In this document: positions 35,741-44,375 of the stretch, in pieces
Layout of the letters: each line of letters starts with the position of its first letter
Position numbering within the stretch: the first letter of the stretch is position 1
Assembly: GCA_005884765.1 (NCBI GenBank)
Contig: VAZV01000150.1
Coordinates: forward strand, 40,310 to 104,309
DNA length: 64,000 nucleotides
Direction: 5' to 3'
DNA from: Alphaproteobacteria bacterium
Lineage (GTDB): Bacteria > Pseudomonadota > Alphaproteobacteria > Rhizobiales > Xanthobacteraceae
Made by a program: the position numbers and the translations under genes
Notes under the pieces: model-generated
The model's database searches: none
Told to the model about the DNA's origin: nothing
Seen by the model: the letters and a program-made list of their open reading frames with translations, nothing else

Positions 35741-36979
35741 ATGGCAAGAACCACCGTCGCAAAGCGGCTGGTGTTTCATATTGGCGGCTACGATCCAATC
35801 ACTCCGCCTACTAGTGCGCGACGACGGTTTGTGCGCGAAATGGGAAGGTTCCAACTTACCTGGTCGGTCAAAGCTTTCATCGATGGTTTGCAAGGCAGCG
35901 CGGATCAGACAAAATGGAACGTGACCACGACTGGTCCTAATTGGCAGGTCGAAACCGAATACCATCTTATTCGATGGGACGACGTAATTGAAACCTTCAA
36001 GCGTCGAACCATTTGGTCGCGTATTCCGCTCGGTATTCTTGCCTTTGTGGATTTCGTGCTGGCTGGCGCGCTCTGGGGTTACTTCCGAACGAATTGGTAC
36101 TACGCAGGCTTCTTTCTGTATCCTTTCGTTGCTTTCGGCGCCCTCATCCTAGCCGCGTTTCTAATTGGCGTGTTTGCCTTCAAACACGCCGGATCAATCC
36201 CTGTTGCCATTGGCGTCGGTCTCCTCATCCTCGCAGCGCTTCTGGTGGGTCCATGGCGCTGGCTACACCTGGACAATCTTTTCGACGACTGGATTTTTTC
36301 TCGCGAGTATATTCGGAAAGGTAATTCGACCATCGAGCGAAGGCTGGACAGATTGGCCGCCGAGATTGTGGCGGCGGCGAGAAACTCAGAAGCAGACGAA
36401 CTTCTGGTCATAGGTCATAGTCTTGGCGCTGTAATCGCGGTTGATCTTCTTGATCGCGCGCTGAGGCTGGACGGCTCGTTCGGTGCAAGCAGAATTCCGG
36501 TCATGCTCATCACGATCGGATCGTCGATATTAAAGATCGGATTACACCGCGCGGCAACATGCTTCCGTGCGTCGGTGGAGCGCGTCGCCCAGGCGCCCGA
36601 TATTTTTTGGGCTGACTATCAGGCTCGGGTAGACGTATTGAACTTTTACAATACCAAGCCGATGGCCGAAATGGCCTTGCCGACAGAAAACGAGCCTACT
36701 GTCAGGCTCGTCGAATTCAGTCGAATGCTTGAGCGCGCCATGTACAGACGCATCCGCCTTAGGTTCTACCGATTGCACTGTCAGTTCATCAGCGGAAACG
36801 ATAAGCGAGCATTGTACGATTACTTCATGCTCGTATGCGGCCCTATTTCAGCCAGGTCTCAGACGCTCGCTGCAGACGGAGCCATTTCGATGATTGGCGA
36901 GGACGGAGCGCTTATCTGCACGCCGCCGTCCCGCGGCGAACCGCTAACAAATCCGGCGCAGCGGTTGAATCCGAAATGA
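35741..36979 (+). CDS. Membrane-anchored alpha/beta hydrolase (module copy A)
   Basis: 412 residues. The soluble N-terminus starts FHIGGYDPITP. Three membrane helices follow (about 98-118, 126-152, 157-178), then a cytoplasmic or periplasmic hydrolase part with the nucleophile elbow LLVIGHSLGAVIA (Ser about 226). The remaining triad residues are not obvious. A lipase/esterase-like role is likely. The stop overlaps ATG 36976 (ATGA), the start of a reading MTPAIARELL that resembles the start of the methyltransferase in copy B but has no methyltransferase body. A shrunken second copy of this gene is at 39653. Confidence 0.8.
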   Translation: MARTTVAKRLVFHIGGYDPITPPTSARRRFVREMGRFQLTWSVKAFIDGLQGSADQTKWNVTTTGPNWQVETEYHLIRWDDVIETFKRRTIWSRIPLGILAFVDFVLAGALWGYFRTNWYYAGFFLYPFVAFGALILAAFLIGVFAFKHAGSIPVAIGVGLLILAALLVGPWRWLHLDNLFDDWIFSREYIRKGNSTIERRLDRLAAEIVAAARNSEADELLVIGHSLGAVIAVDLLDRALRLDGSFGASRIPVMLITIGSSILKIGLHRAATCFRASVERVAQAPDIFWADYQARVDVLNFYNTKPMAEMALPTENEPTVRLVEFSRMLERAMYRRIRLRFYRLHCQFISGNDKRALYDYFMLVCGPISARSQTLAADGAISMIGEDGALICTPPSRGEPLTNPAQRLNPK

Positions 36980-37153
36980 CACCAGCTATTGCACGAGAGC
37001 TTCTCGTGGAGAACGCAAACACAACTGAGTGCCATTTCCGCAACACCCGTCAAAAAAAGATCGCGCTATTGCTGGCTCGGGAGTCCGTTTGTTGCGCCCT
37101 AAGGAGCGTCAGGTTAGTTCTGGATTTGTCATTATTAGCAAGCAGGAGATTCG
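36980..37153. other. Junction where the methyltransferase gene is missing in copy A
   Basis: In copy B an ICMT-like gene fills this position. Here only its first bases seem kept (ATGACACCA...). The shared downstream block (TTTCCGCAACACCCGTCAAA at 37034) then resumes. Confidence 0.5.
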
Positions 37154-37339
37154 ATGTTGAAATTTGTGATCGTTGGCGCTGCGTCTTTGGCTTTGGTGGG
37201 AACAGCCATTGCTGCGGACCTCCCTCATCCGCAGCCCGTCGTGCAAACGGGGCCGGTTGGCAAATACCCCGTCGGCAAAACTCCCGTTGGTAAGTACCCC
37301 ATCGGCAAGGCCCCGGCCCCACTGGTTACCAAGGGTTAA
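37154..37339 (+). CDS. Secreted PVGK-repeat peptide, copy A
   Basis: 61 residues. The signal peptide MLKFVIVGAASLALVGTAIA is cleaved before ADLPHPQPVVQTG. The mature peptide is a run of pentads: PVGKY, PVGKT, PVGKY, PIGKA. AGGAGATTCG precedes the ATG. The near-identical copy B is at 40715. The regular Lys every fifth residue makes it cationic. It may bind an envelope polymer or metal, but no function is established. Confidence 0.78.
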   Translation: MLKFVIVGAASLALVGTAIAADLPHPQPVVQTGPVGKYPVGKTPVGKYPIGKAPAPLVTKG

Positions 37340-37906
37340 CCCGAGGGTCAGTCAAACTCTATGCGCCTTCGGCCCTTTGCGGTGCGGCTCGGGGCGCTGC
37401 TTTTGTAACGCGTCACTGTGACACCGGCCGTCTTGGTCACCAGGCCATGCCCGTGCAGCGTACTAGTGCTTCATCCGCGCTTCACTGCGGTCTCGTTCTA
37501 GAGCTTTGCCCAATCGTGCGAATTGATGGGAGTTCACCGTGTCGCATCTGCCCTGAGTCTGATTACCGTCGTCGCGATGTTGCCTGGTAGCTAGACGGTA
37601 CGCCTTGCTGACTGATCCGTTATGGGAGCAGCAGCGGTCCCGGCTTTCACGGACGAACCGGCTTTGTAGCGTCGTCGCCTCCAATCGAGGCAGAGCAGGA
37701 GCGCCATCAAGGTTGGAGGCTCGCCCTTCAAAACACTGGCCAGGCCGAAGAAGCTTGCGAGGTCATGCTTGCCAACTTGACGACAAGTTATTGCCGTGGT
37801 CAGTAGCCAAGCCCTCACTGGCAGCTATCGCTGGCTTAGTTTCCAATTCCCCGAATCAACGGACTATGGCATCTAGCGCGCGGGCGGGGTCAAGCGAGTT
37901 TCTGCG
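37340..37906. other. Gene-free stretch
   Basis: 567 nt. No ORF has convincing codon use or a ribosome site. Confidence 0.4.
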
Positions 37907-38065
37907 ATGACCAACAGAGTGATCACCATAGAATTTATCGTTCCGACAATGGTTGCCATCGTGCTCGGGATCGCGCTCTCGATCTGCGCAGCATATTCGA
38001 TAGACTGCTACGTTGGTCCGATCGAGCAAGCGGAGGCCTATTACTCCGCCGCCGGCAGCCACTGA
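37907..38065 (+). CDS. Small single-helix membrane protein (FIVPT family), copy 1
   Basis: 52 residues: MTNRVITIEFIVPTMVAIVL, then GIALSICAAYSIDCYVGPIE. One helix (about 9-31) and a short polar tail. The homologue at 55900 shares VIT-x-EFIVPT and GIAL-x-ICA-x-Y. The ribosome site is weak. Confidence 0.6.
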   Translation: MTNRVITIEFIVPTMVAIVLGIALSICAAYSIDCYVGPIEQAEAYYSAAGSH

Positions 38066-38168
38066 ATTGCTGAATAATCCATTCCGCTCTCGGGATGCTT
38101 CGCGCCGTTCTCCCTTGCTTTCGACCGCCGGTCGCGCTTGGATGGGTAACCGGTCGGGAGATCAACAG

Positions 38169-38294
38169 TTGCGCATCTTGGCGATCATGGCCCTTACACT
38201 CGCGCTGATCGGCTGCCAGGGCGACCGCGTCAAGCAGGGCATGAATTCGCCTCAGGGATCGGTCGTGAAAAGCGTGAGCCGATCCGCCGCCTAG
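38169..38294 (+). CDS. Small lipoprotein, TTG start
   Basis: 41 codons from TTG 38169, chosen because GGGAG lies 8 nt before it; an in-frame ATG at 38142 lacks a ribosome site. LRILAIMALTLALIGC is a lipoprotein signal with lipobox LIGC. The mature part is about 26 residues (QGDRVKQGMNSPQGSVVKSV). Unknown role. Confidence 0.55.
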   Translation: MRILAIMALTLALIGCQGDRVKQGMNSPQGSVVKSVSRSAA

Positions 38295-38540
38295 CTAATT
38301 GACCTGGCAACGACCAGGCAATCAAACTGGTGCTCTGAGGAGAACCGCAGCCTCGTCATTAATGGTCCTACGCGGGATGGGCGACCAGCACACCTTGGGT
38401 TTCATGGCCGCATCCGCGGGATTGAGCTTAGCTTATATCAAACCACGCTCAATCCGCGATACGCTCACCCAACTGGCCTATTAACAGCAACTAGACCGTG
38501 AAGACGAAAGCAACTGGAGCTACCGTAGATGGCTTTTGAT

Positions 38541-38681
38541 TTATTTTGTTTTCGGACCGACGGGCTCAACTGATGCCAAGGCATTTGCGATGGCGATAGG
38601 CTTTCGTACTGTCTCCTTTTGTGCGACCTGCAATTGATCGCCTCGCGCCGCGAGGTCCTGAGCACTCGTTGGCTCCATCAT
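38541..38681 (-). CDS. Small hypothetical protein
   Basis: 46 codons: MMEPTSAQDLAARGDQLQVA, then QKETVRKPIAIANALASVEP. Helical pattern and good codon use, but a poor ribosome site. No family known. Confidence 0.4.
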   Translation of the reverse strand: MMEPTSAQDLAARGDQLQVAQKETVRKPIAIANALASVEPVGPKTK

Positions 38682-38833
38682 CGCATTTTAAGCGGTATTC
38701 TACTTCATGCATATGCAACGAAACGCGGCTTGTGAAACGCCGCGTCAATCGAGAAGTCTGGTTGCCGTCGCAGCCTGAGCCGTTATTGTCTGCGAAGCCG
38801 AAGCTGTTCCGGAGGCCAGAATGTGTGCTCACT

Positions 38834-39343
38834 ATGTTTAGGGCGATACTCTTTGCGGTAATAGTACTTCTGTCTGCAGTGACTACCGCTGCTGCAGCGC
38901 AGCTTCGTATTGTCGCGATTGGCGCCAGCAATACGCAAGGCTGGTATGTGGGCAAACAGGGCGCATATCCGGCTAAGTTAGAGGCCTTACTGGAAGCCAA
39001 GGGCATCGACGCACAAGTCATCAATGCCGGCGTGCCATTCGACACCACTGCAGGCATGCTCAAACGTATTGATAGCGATGTACCAAGCGGAACCGACATC
39101 GTGATTTTGCAACCGGGGGCCAATGACCGGCGTTTCCTTGGGACGAAGGAACAACGCGCCGCCAACATTGCCACCATGGAGCGCCGGTTGCGAAGCCGTT
39201 CGATCAAAGTGATCGTCTACGACGAGGAGATCCCCCTTCGCTACTACACCTTCGACTTCATCCACCTCACGAGCGAAGGCCACGCGATGATTGCTGCCAC
39301 CTTGCTGCCGCGGATCATGGCAACGATCAACCGGCACCCCTAA
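38834..39343 (+). CDS. Secreted SGNH/GDSL hydrolase
   Basis: 169 residues from ATG 38834. The signal peptide MFRAILFAVIVLLSAVTTAA is cleaved near AAAAQ. The SGNH blocks are present: block I VAIGASNTQGWYVG (Ser nucleophile), block II with Gly in VINAGVPFDTT, block III GANDRR (Asn), and block V DFIHLTSEGH (Asp-x-x-His). It should be a periplasmic esterase or thioesterase related to TesA. It stands alone between the two module copies. Confidence 0.88.
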   Translation: MFRAILFAVIVLLSAVTTAAAAQLRIVAIGASNTQGWYVGKQGAYPAKLEALLEAKGIDAQVINAGVPFDTTAGMLKRIDSDVPSGTDIVILQPGANDRRFLGTKEQRAANIATMERRLRSRSIKVIVYDEEIPLRYYTFDFIHLTSEGHAMIAATLLPRIMATINRHP

Positions 39344-39652
39344 CGGCGTCGGACCAAACCTTTATTGCAACGGCCGGTCAAGGTGATCGGCTATTCTCCT
39401 AGGGTGCTCGCCAAACAGATCTCGCCCAGACGAGCCCGCTGCGCCGACACAGGCTATCAGCAGTTTAAGATAAGATGTCGATAGACGGTCAGCGGATGGA
39501 GGGCAAAACAACCCGATCCGCATTCCCCTAATGCCTTAGCCGATTCCCTATTGACAACCATTGATGCCAGACGTTCGCTTGCTACGTATGCAATTATAGA
39601 CCGACTGAAGGCTGGGCGGTGGGGAATTCGCAGGCAGAATTCAGAGGTAAGT
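39344..39652. promoter_or_regulatory. Leader of module copy B
   Basis: About 310 nt. From 39543 it is homologous to 35618 on: CTATTGACAA (TTGACA at 39551), GCCAGACGTTCGCTTG and GAATTCGCAGG-AGAATT. The conservation suggests a kept promoter. Confidence 0.45.
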
Positions 39653-39931
39653 ATGACAAGAACCACCATCGCAAAGCGGCTGGTTTCACATTGGCGGCTA
39701 CGATCCAATCACGCGGCCTGCTAGTCGCAATTTCTACCGGTTGAATTGCCAATTCATCAGCGGAAACGATAGGCGAGCAATGTACGATTTACTTCATGCT
39801 CTCATGCCTGTTTCAGCCAAATCTCAGACGCTCGCTCAAGACGACGCCCTGCCGATGTTCAGGGACGATGGAGCCCTCATCGGCGTGGCGCCGTCAGTAG
39901 TGAGCCGACGCAGCGGCTAATCAAGAAGTGA
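39653..39931 (+). pseudogene. Membrane hydrolase, internally deleted (module copy B)
   Basis: The first about 25 codons match copy A (TRTTIAKRLV, then a frameshift inside HIGGYDP). Sequence then jumps at about 39725 to the last about 65 codons (NFYRLNCQFISGNDRRAMYD). About 1 kb, including the membrane helices and the GHSLGA elbow, is gone. The relic keeps the overlap of its stop with the next gene (GTGA). Confidence 0.85.
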
Positions 39932-40512
39932 CACCTCCTCTTTCAAAGCTTGTGTTTGTTGTGCTGGTGATCGGGTGGTATCTCATACGCCACGAATACG
40001 CGCGCCGTTCCCGCCGCGAACAGATTTTATGGAGCGCCCGAGGCCCCCGCGAAACTACGCTACTGCTGATATCTCTTACCGGTCTTGGTATTCTGCCACT
40101 CATCTACGTGGCGACGGCAATTCCTCATTTCGCCGCGTACACTTTCCATCCCGTCGCAGCTTGGCTGGGGGTTTTCTTTGCGATAGGGGCTTTGGGTATG
40201 TTTCAACTAACGCATCGGGCGCTCGGCCGGAATTGGTCGATCAGTCTTGATGTGAGGGAAGGCCATCAACTCGTCACGGACGGCATTTACCGGAGAATTC
40301 GACACCCCATGTATTCAGCGTTTTGGCTGTGGACTATCGCACAGGCATTGCTGCTGCCGAACTGGGTTGCCGGCGGCGCGGGCTTGGTTGGTTTTGGGAC
40401 CTTGTTTTTCGGCCGCGTTGCCAGAGAAGAGCAAATGATGTTGGAAACCTTCGGCGACAGTTATCGCGCCTACATGGCGCGGACCGGCCGGATTTTCCCA
40501 TTGCTCTTCTGA
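39928..40512 (+). CDS. Isoprenylcysteine-methyltransferase-like membrane protein
   Basis: 194 residues from GTG 39928, which overlaps the stop of the broken hydrolase. There are about five membrane helices. The C-terminal half has the ICMT/PEMT signature: LVTDGIYRRIRHPMYSAFWL, then ARTGRIFPLL, with the SAM-binding R-x-RHP-x-Y motif and an EE pair (REEQMMLETFGDSY). Bacterial members methylate small molecules, lipids or thiols; a prenyl-cysteine substrate is not expected. No intact counterpart follows the hydrolase in copy A. Confidence 0.88.
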   Translation: MTPPLSKLVFVVLVIGWYLIRHEYARRSRREQILWSARGPRETTLLLISLTGLGILPLIYVATAIPHFAAYTFHPVAAWLGVFFAIGALGMFQLTHRALGRNWSISLDVREGHQLVTDGIYRRIRHPMYSAFWLWTIAQALLLPNWVAGGAGLVGFGTLFFGRVAREEQMMLETFGDSYRAYMARTGRIFPLLF

Positions 40513-40714
40513 AGCAGGTTTGAAGTAAATCTCGAGCGCTGCGGCTCCTCGAAGAGACGCGGCACCCACTCCTCTAAAATGCGTGCTATTTCTGCAACAT
40601 CCGTCAAAAAAAGACAGCGTGCGATCGCTGGTCTGCGCTCTGCTAATTGCCTCACGATAATGGTTCGGGTTAGTTGTTAATGTACTTGGGGCAAGTGTGC
40701 GGCGGGAGACTACG

Positions 40715-40897
40715 ATGTTGAAATACGTGATCATTGGGAGTGCATCTCTGGCCTTAGTGGGAACAGCCGTTGCTGCGGACCTCCCTCATCCGCAGCCCGT
40801 TGTACAAACTGGGCCCGTTGGCAAGTTTCCTGTCGGCAAAACTCCAGTTGGCAAATACCCGGTCGGCAAAGCCCCGGTGGTGACCACGAGGGGTTAA
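40715..40897 (+). CDS. Secreted PVGK-repeat peptide, copy B
   Basis: 60 residues from ATG 40715 (CGGGAGACTACG before it). Signal peptide MLKYVIIGSASLALVGTAVA, then ADLPHPQPVVQTG and pentads PVGKF, PVGKT, PVGKY, PVGKA. It differs from copy A at few positions, mostly conservative, which implies selection on the peptide while the enzymes beside it decayed. Confidence 0.78.
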   Translation: MLKYVIIGSASLALVGTAVAADLPHPQPVVQTGPVGKFPVGKTPVGKYPVGKAPVVTTRG

Positions 40898-41030
40898 CCC
40901 GAAGATCCTCAGGGGTCTCATGCATCTTCTGCCGTTTTCGGCTGAAGGGTTTAGGCTCGCAAACTCGGGCATACTGTAACATTGGCCAGTCTTGTGACAT
41001 TGGCTGTGCTAGGTTTATGAGGGTTTGAAG

Positions 41031-41732
41031 GTGGCAAGAGCGAATCGGAAGCAGGCCAGCCTGCAAGCCTTTGTCGGGATCAGCATGTTTGCGGCCTCGG
41101 TTGGCTTGGGAATTGGCACTAGTAGCGCACAACAACTTGTGGCGCGCGCTGATCATCAGCAACAGTACACTCCAGCCAAACCGTCGATGAAACCTGGCGT
41201 CACGACAGTTGCTGCTGCGTCGACCGCCCCACTTTCCACATCGGACGTAAAGCCGATTCGAAGGCCTCAGCCGTCCAAAGGACCCTACTACGTAGATTTT
41301 CGTGCCCGCACCGCGGCATCCTACGGGCATGCCTTTATCTGGTTCGGCAAGACAAGTGAGAAGCAGGTCGAAGTTGCCGGCCTGCACCCGGCAGGTGACA
41401 CGCTGCCCTACATATTGGGACATCTCATGTGGGTGCCCTCTGAGACAGGGGCGAGCTACGGTGACCTTGATGAGGAGTATTTAACAGCTAGCTATCGCGT
41501 CTACTTGAGTGAAGCGGACGCCAAAAAAGTCTTCACTTATATCAAACATCTTCAGGCGACCTCGCCGATATGGAATGCGGAAACAACCAACTGCACTGCC
41601 TTCATTGGTCGCATAGCGAGTTTTATGGGCCTGAAGGTTCCATTCCATTTGATAAAGCCCGAGGAATACGTAAACCAACTTAAAGCGCTAAACGGTGGGC
41701 GCCAGACAGTACAACTGGATTCCGATCGCTAG
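41031..41732 (+). CDS. Secreted protein with His/Cys pattern of a papain-like fold
   Basis: About 233 residues. GTG 41031 is preferred over TTG 41025 because GAGGG then has proper spacing. A signal-like helix (about 14-33) precedes a low-complexity linker. The domain then runs GPYYVDFRARTAASYGHAFI, then LPYILGHLMWVPSETGASYG and TTNCTAFIGRIASFMGLKVP. A conserved His (YGHAF) and Cys (NCTAF) in this spacing recall permuted NlpC/P60-like or DUF4105-type enzymes. This is inference; no activity is shown. It follows the PVGK copy B gene by 133 nt. Confidence 0.65.
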   Translation: MARANRKQASLQAFVGISMFAASVGLGIGTSSAQQLVARADHQQQYTPAKPSMKPGVTTVAAASTAPLSTSDVKPIRRPQPSKGPYYVDFRARTAASYGHAFIWFGKTSEKQVEVAGLHPAGDTLPYILGHLMWVPSETGASYGDLDEEYLTASYRVYLSEADAKKVFTYIKHLQATSPIWNAETTNCTAFIGRIASFMGLKVPFHLIKPEEYVNQLKALNGGRQTVQLDSDR

Positions 41733-41992
41733 CTTTTGCCTCTTCGCGCGAAAGGATCACCATGAAGAGGAATTCAAACCGCTAGCAGCCGCTTCACTGT
41801 CTCACTCTCCCTCGAAATGATGACGATTGCAGTAGTAGAGTGGCGATTGGAGAGGCCGGCGAACGAAAACCGCCGAGCGAGCCCGGCGGCTTCGCGAAGC
41901 TGAACGCAATTTGAGGCCACTGCATCAGACGATCGGCCGGCGAAGGCGGAAACCTGCTTCCACAAGCGCGCACACGGCACCGAAGTCGTCCC
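41733..41992. other. Gene-poor stretch
   Basis: 260 nt. The minus strand reads WDDFGAVCALVEAGFRLRRP and stop near 41930, protein-like but without a start. Probably a relic. Confidence 0.3.
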
Positions 41993-42298
41993 ATGGAACG
42001 CTCGCGTCGAACCCCTTCTCATAGTAGCGTGGCGCGATGTCTAAGAGAGAGCGCACTCATCCATTCCCATGCCCGTTTGGAGGCAGCTCATTCAATCATT
42101 GAAATCGTCGCCCCTCGGCGTCCCCGTGGTCGCACGCTGCAGGAATGGCGGCACGTGAGAGCGGCGATAAAGTCTGCGATTGGCAAACTGGGTACCCATC
42201 GATTGCGACAGTCGACCTTGTCTTGTTTACTCGAAGAGGCCTTGAGTCCCGACAAACTGCGTGACACTCTGCCGCCAAACCTCCGGGGGGTCACATGA
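41993..42298 (+). CDS. Hypothetical protein coupled to the radical SAM gene
   Basis: 101 codons. The stop overlaps the radical SAM start (ATGA at 42295). The sequence is basic and helical (LQEWRHVRAAIKSAIGKLG, LSCLLEEALSPDKLRDTLPP). No ribosome site is obvious and no family is recognised. The overlap is the main support. Confidence 0.4.
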   Translation: MERSRRTPSHSSVARCLRESALIHSHARLEAAHSIIEIVAPRRPRGRTLQEWRHVRAAIKSAIGKLGTHRLRQSTLSCLLEEALSPDKLRDTLPPNLRGVT

Positions 42299-43950
42299 CG
42301 ATCCGCTGTCGCGTCCTAATGGTCTATCCGAAGTTCATTCCGAACTCGTTCTGGAACTATACAGAAGCCTGCGAACTGGTCGGCGCGAAGTATCCGGCCG
42401 CGCCACTCGGCCTGATCACGGTCGCCGCCATGCTGCCGAAGCATTGGGACATCCGTCTCATCAACCGTAACACGGAGCCTTTGACCGACGCGGATCTCGA
42501 CTGGGCCGATCTCGTGATGATCGGCGGTATGCTCAACCAGCAGCCTGATTTCGTCTACCTGATCGATCTCGCTCACCTGCACGGCAAGCCAGTATGTGTC
42601 GGTGGACCTGATGTCTCCTCCAGCCCGCATCTTTACGCGGACGCGGACTTCCAGGTGATCGGGGAGGCCGAGCAAATCATCGAGCACTTCATCGCGGCCT
42701 GGGAAAGGGGCGAGCGCAAGGGCGTGTTCACCGCCGAGAAATTCAAGGTCGACGTCACGCTAAGCCCGATGCCCCGCTACGATCTGATTAAGTTCGATCA
42801 CTATCTCTTCATCGGCCTGCAATATTCGCGTGGCTGCCCATTCACCTGCGAGTTCTGCGATATTATCGAGCTGTATGGTCGCGTGCCGCGCACCAAGACC
42901 AATGATCAGATTCTCGCCGAGCTGCAAGCGCTCTACGACCACGGTTATCGCGGACATATCGATTTCGTCGATGACAATTTCATCGGCAACAAGAAGAATC
43001 TCCGTACGCTACTGCCGCGGCTCAAAGCCTGGCTAGAAGAGCACGACTACCCGTTCGAGTTCTCGACCGAAGCCTCGATCAATATCGCGGACGACGACGA
43101 TCTGTTGCAGGCGATGAAGGACGCAAATTTCTTCGCGATTTTCGTCGGCATCGAGAGCCCGGATCCAGAGACGCTCGTGCAGATGAAGAAAAAGCAGAAC
43201 ACCAGGCGCAACATCGCGGAGTGCATCCATAAGATTTACGGCTACGGCATGTTCATCACGGCAGGCTTCATCGTCGGGTTCGATACCGAGAAAGTTTCAA
43301 TGGGACAGGCGATGATCGACTTCATCGAGGAGACGAACATTCCAGTCTGCATGGTTGGACTACTCTATGCGCTGCCTGGCACACAGCTGACGCGGCGACT
43401 AGCCAAGGAAGGCCGCCTGCACAAAGGCCATGACCTCATGAAGGTCGAGCAGGCGGGCGACCAATGCACGCTCGGCTGCAATTTCGACACCAAGCGTCCG
43501 CTTCGTGACATCCTTGTGGATTACAAGGCCGTGCTCGGGCAGGTGTTCTGCCCGACGGCATACGCGGGACGGCTGTCACGGCTCGCCGTCATGCTCGACC
43601 GTTCCGACCGCTGCCGCGACCTGCCAGATGGCGACGTGCGTAAGAGGCTTGGCGGCATCGACAGCGTACACAAGATCATGCGGACCCTGCCGGAGGCCCG
43701 CGAGCCGTTCTGGAAGACCTTCGTCGAAGTCGCCAAAACCAATCCAGGCGCGCTGCGTTACATCGTGATGCAGATGGCGCTGTACCTGCACCTCGGGCCG
43801 TTCTCGAAGCGCGTGATCAGTGAGATTGACCGCCGCATTGCCGAACTGGACGGTGTGCATCCGGCGAGGGACTTGGAGCCGTCTGCTCGTCCTCGTCCGG
43901 TAAAGGCCGCGGGCAATAATAACCGGTGGAATGAGCCCGTGAATTCATAA
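42295..43950 (+). CDS. B12-binding domain radical SAM protein (DUF4070 type)
   Basis: 551 residues. Residues about 1-150 form a cobalamin-binding Rossmann domain (AAPLGLITVAAMLP, VCVGGPDVSSSP). The radical SAM core has the cluster motif RGCPFTCEFCDI with Cys181, Cys185 and Cys188, then DFVDDNFIGNKKNLRTLL and FEFSTEASINIA. The C-terminal about 200 residues fit the DUF4070 extension. Such enzymes methylate or rearrange unactivated carbons. The hopanoid 2-methylase HpnP has the same architecture, but the match here is by domain only. Confidence 0.9.
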   Translation: MTIRCRVLMVYPKFIPNSFWNYTEACELVGAKYPAAPLGLITVAAMLPKHWDIRLINRNTEPLTDADLDWADLVMIGGMLNQQPDFVYLIDLAHLHGKPVCVGGPDVSSSPHLYADADFQVIGEAEQIIEHFIAAWERGERKGVFTAEKFKVDVTLSPMPRYDLIKFDHYLFIGLQYSRGCPFTCEFCDIIELYGRVPRTKTNDQILAELQALYDHGYRGHIDFVDDNFIGNKKNLRTLLPRLKAWLEEHDYPFEFSTEASINIADDDDLLQAMKDANFFAIFVGIESPDPETLVQMKKKQNTRRNIAECIHKIYGYGMFITAGFIVGFDTEKVSMGQAMIDFIEETNIPVCMVGLLYALPGTQLTRRLAKEGRLHKGHDLMKVEQAGDQCTLGCNFDTKRPLRDILVDYKAVLGQVFCPTAYAGRLSRLAVMLDRSDRCRDLPDGDVRKRLGGIDSVHKIMRTLPEAREPFWKTFVEVAKTNPGALRYIVMQMALYLHLGPFSKRVISEIDRRIAELDGVHPARDLEPSARPRPVKAAGNNNRWNEPVNS

Positions 43951-44375
43951 TGATACTATTGGATGGACGGCCGGGTCCGTCATGCCTCCGACAGCCGCCT
44001 AGTCGAATCACCTGGGAAGGATCATTCCTTCTGCGTGTCGCACTATCCCTGGGACTGTTCCACTGCTCTATCGGCAGCTCAGGCGGTCTGCTATCTGGCA
44101 AAAAATGCCCAAAACGCAAGGTTTGGTCAGGTAGCGCCGGGAGAGTGGTATCCGCATTCCCACTTTCTCATGTCCCATCCGGTGTTTCACTATTTCCCAG
44201 GCTTTCGCGAGGCTGCGGCTTTCCAAGTTGATCACGCTGAACGAGGCCGGTGATTAATCACTGATGTCGCGGAATACTGGATCATGCGCATTCGCGGATG
44301 ATGACATTGCGAACGTTAAGCGTCGCGTTCGTTCGCAGATATCGCTTCGTCCATCCCGGCCACGATTCGGAGCAT
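43951..44375. other. Gene-poor stretch with one doubtful ORF
   Basis: A 96-codon ORF (43963-44253, +) reads SHYPWDCSTALSAAQAVCYL and YPHSHFLMSHPVFHYFPGFR. It looks partly protein-like but has no ribosome site and no family. Otherwise nothing. Confidence 0.3.

Noticed and set aside
36835..37293. 152-codon ORF bridging hydrolase and PVGK genes
   Set aside because: It starts inside the hydrolase gene and overlaps the well-supported PVGK gene in another frame.
38299..38484. 61-codon plus-strand ORF
   Set aside because: No ribosome site and no family; it looks like chance in a spacer.
42295..43950. Firm naming of the radical SAM protein as HpnP
   Set aside because: Domain order agrees, but without an alignment the family cannot be told from other B12-binding DUF4070 enzymes.
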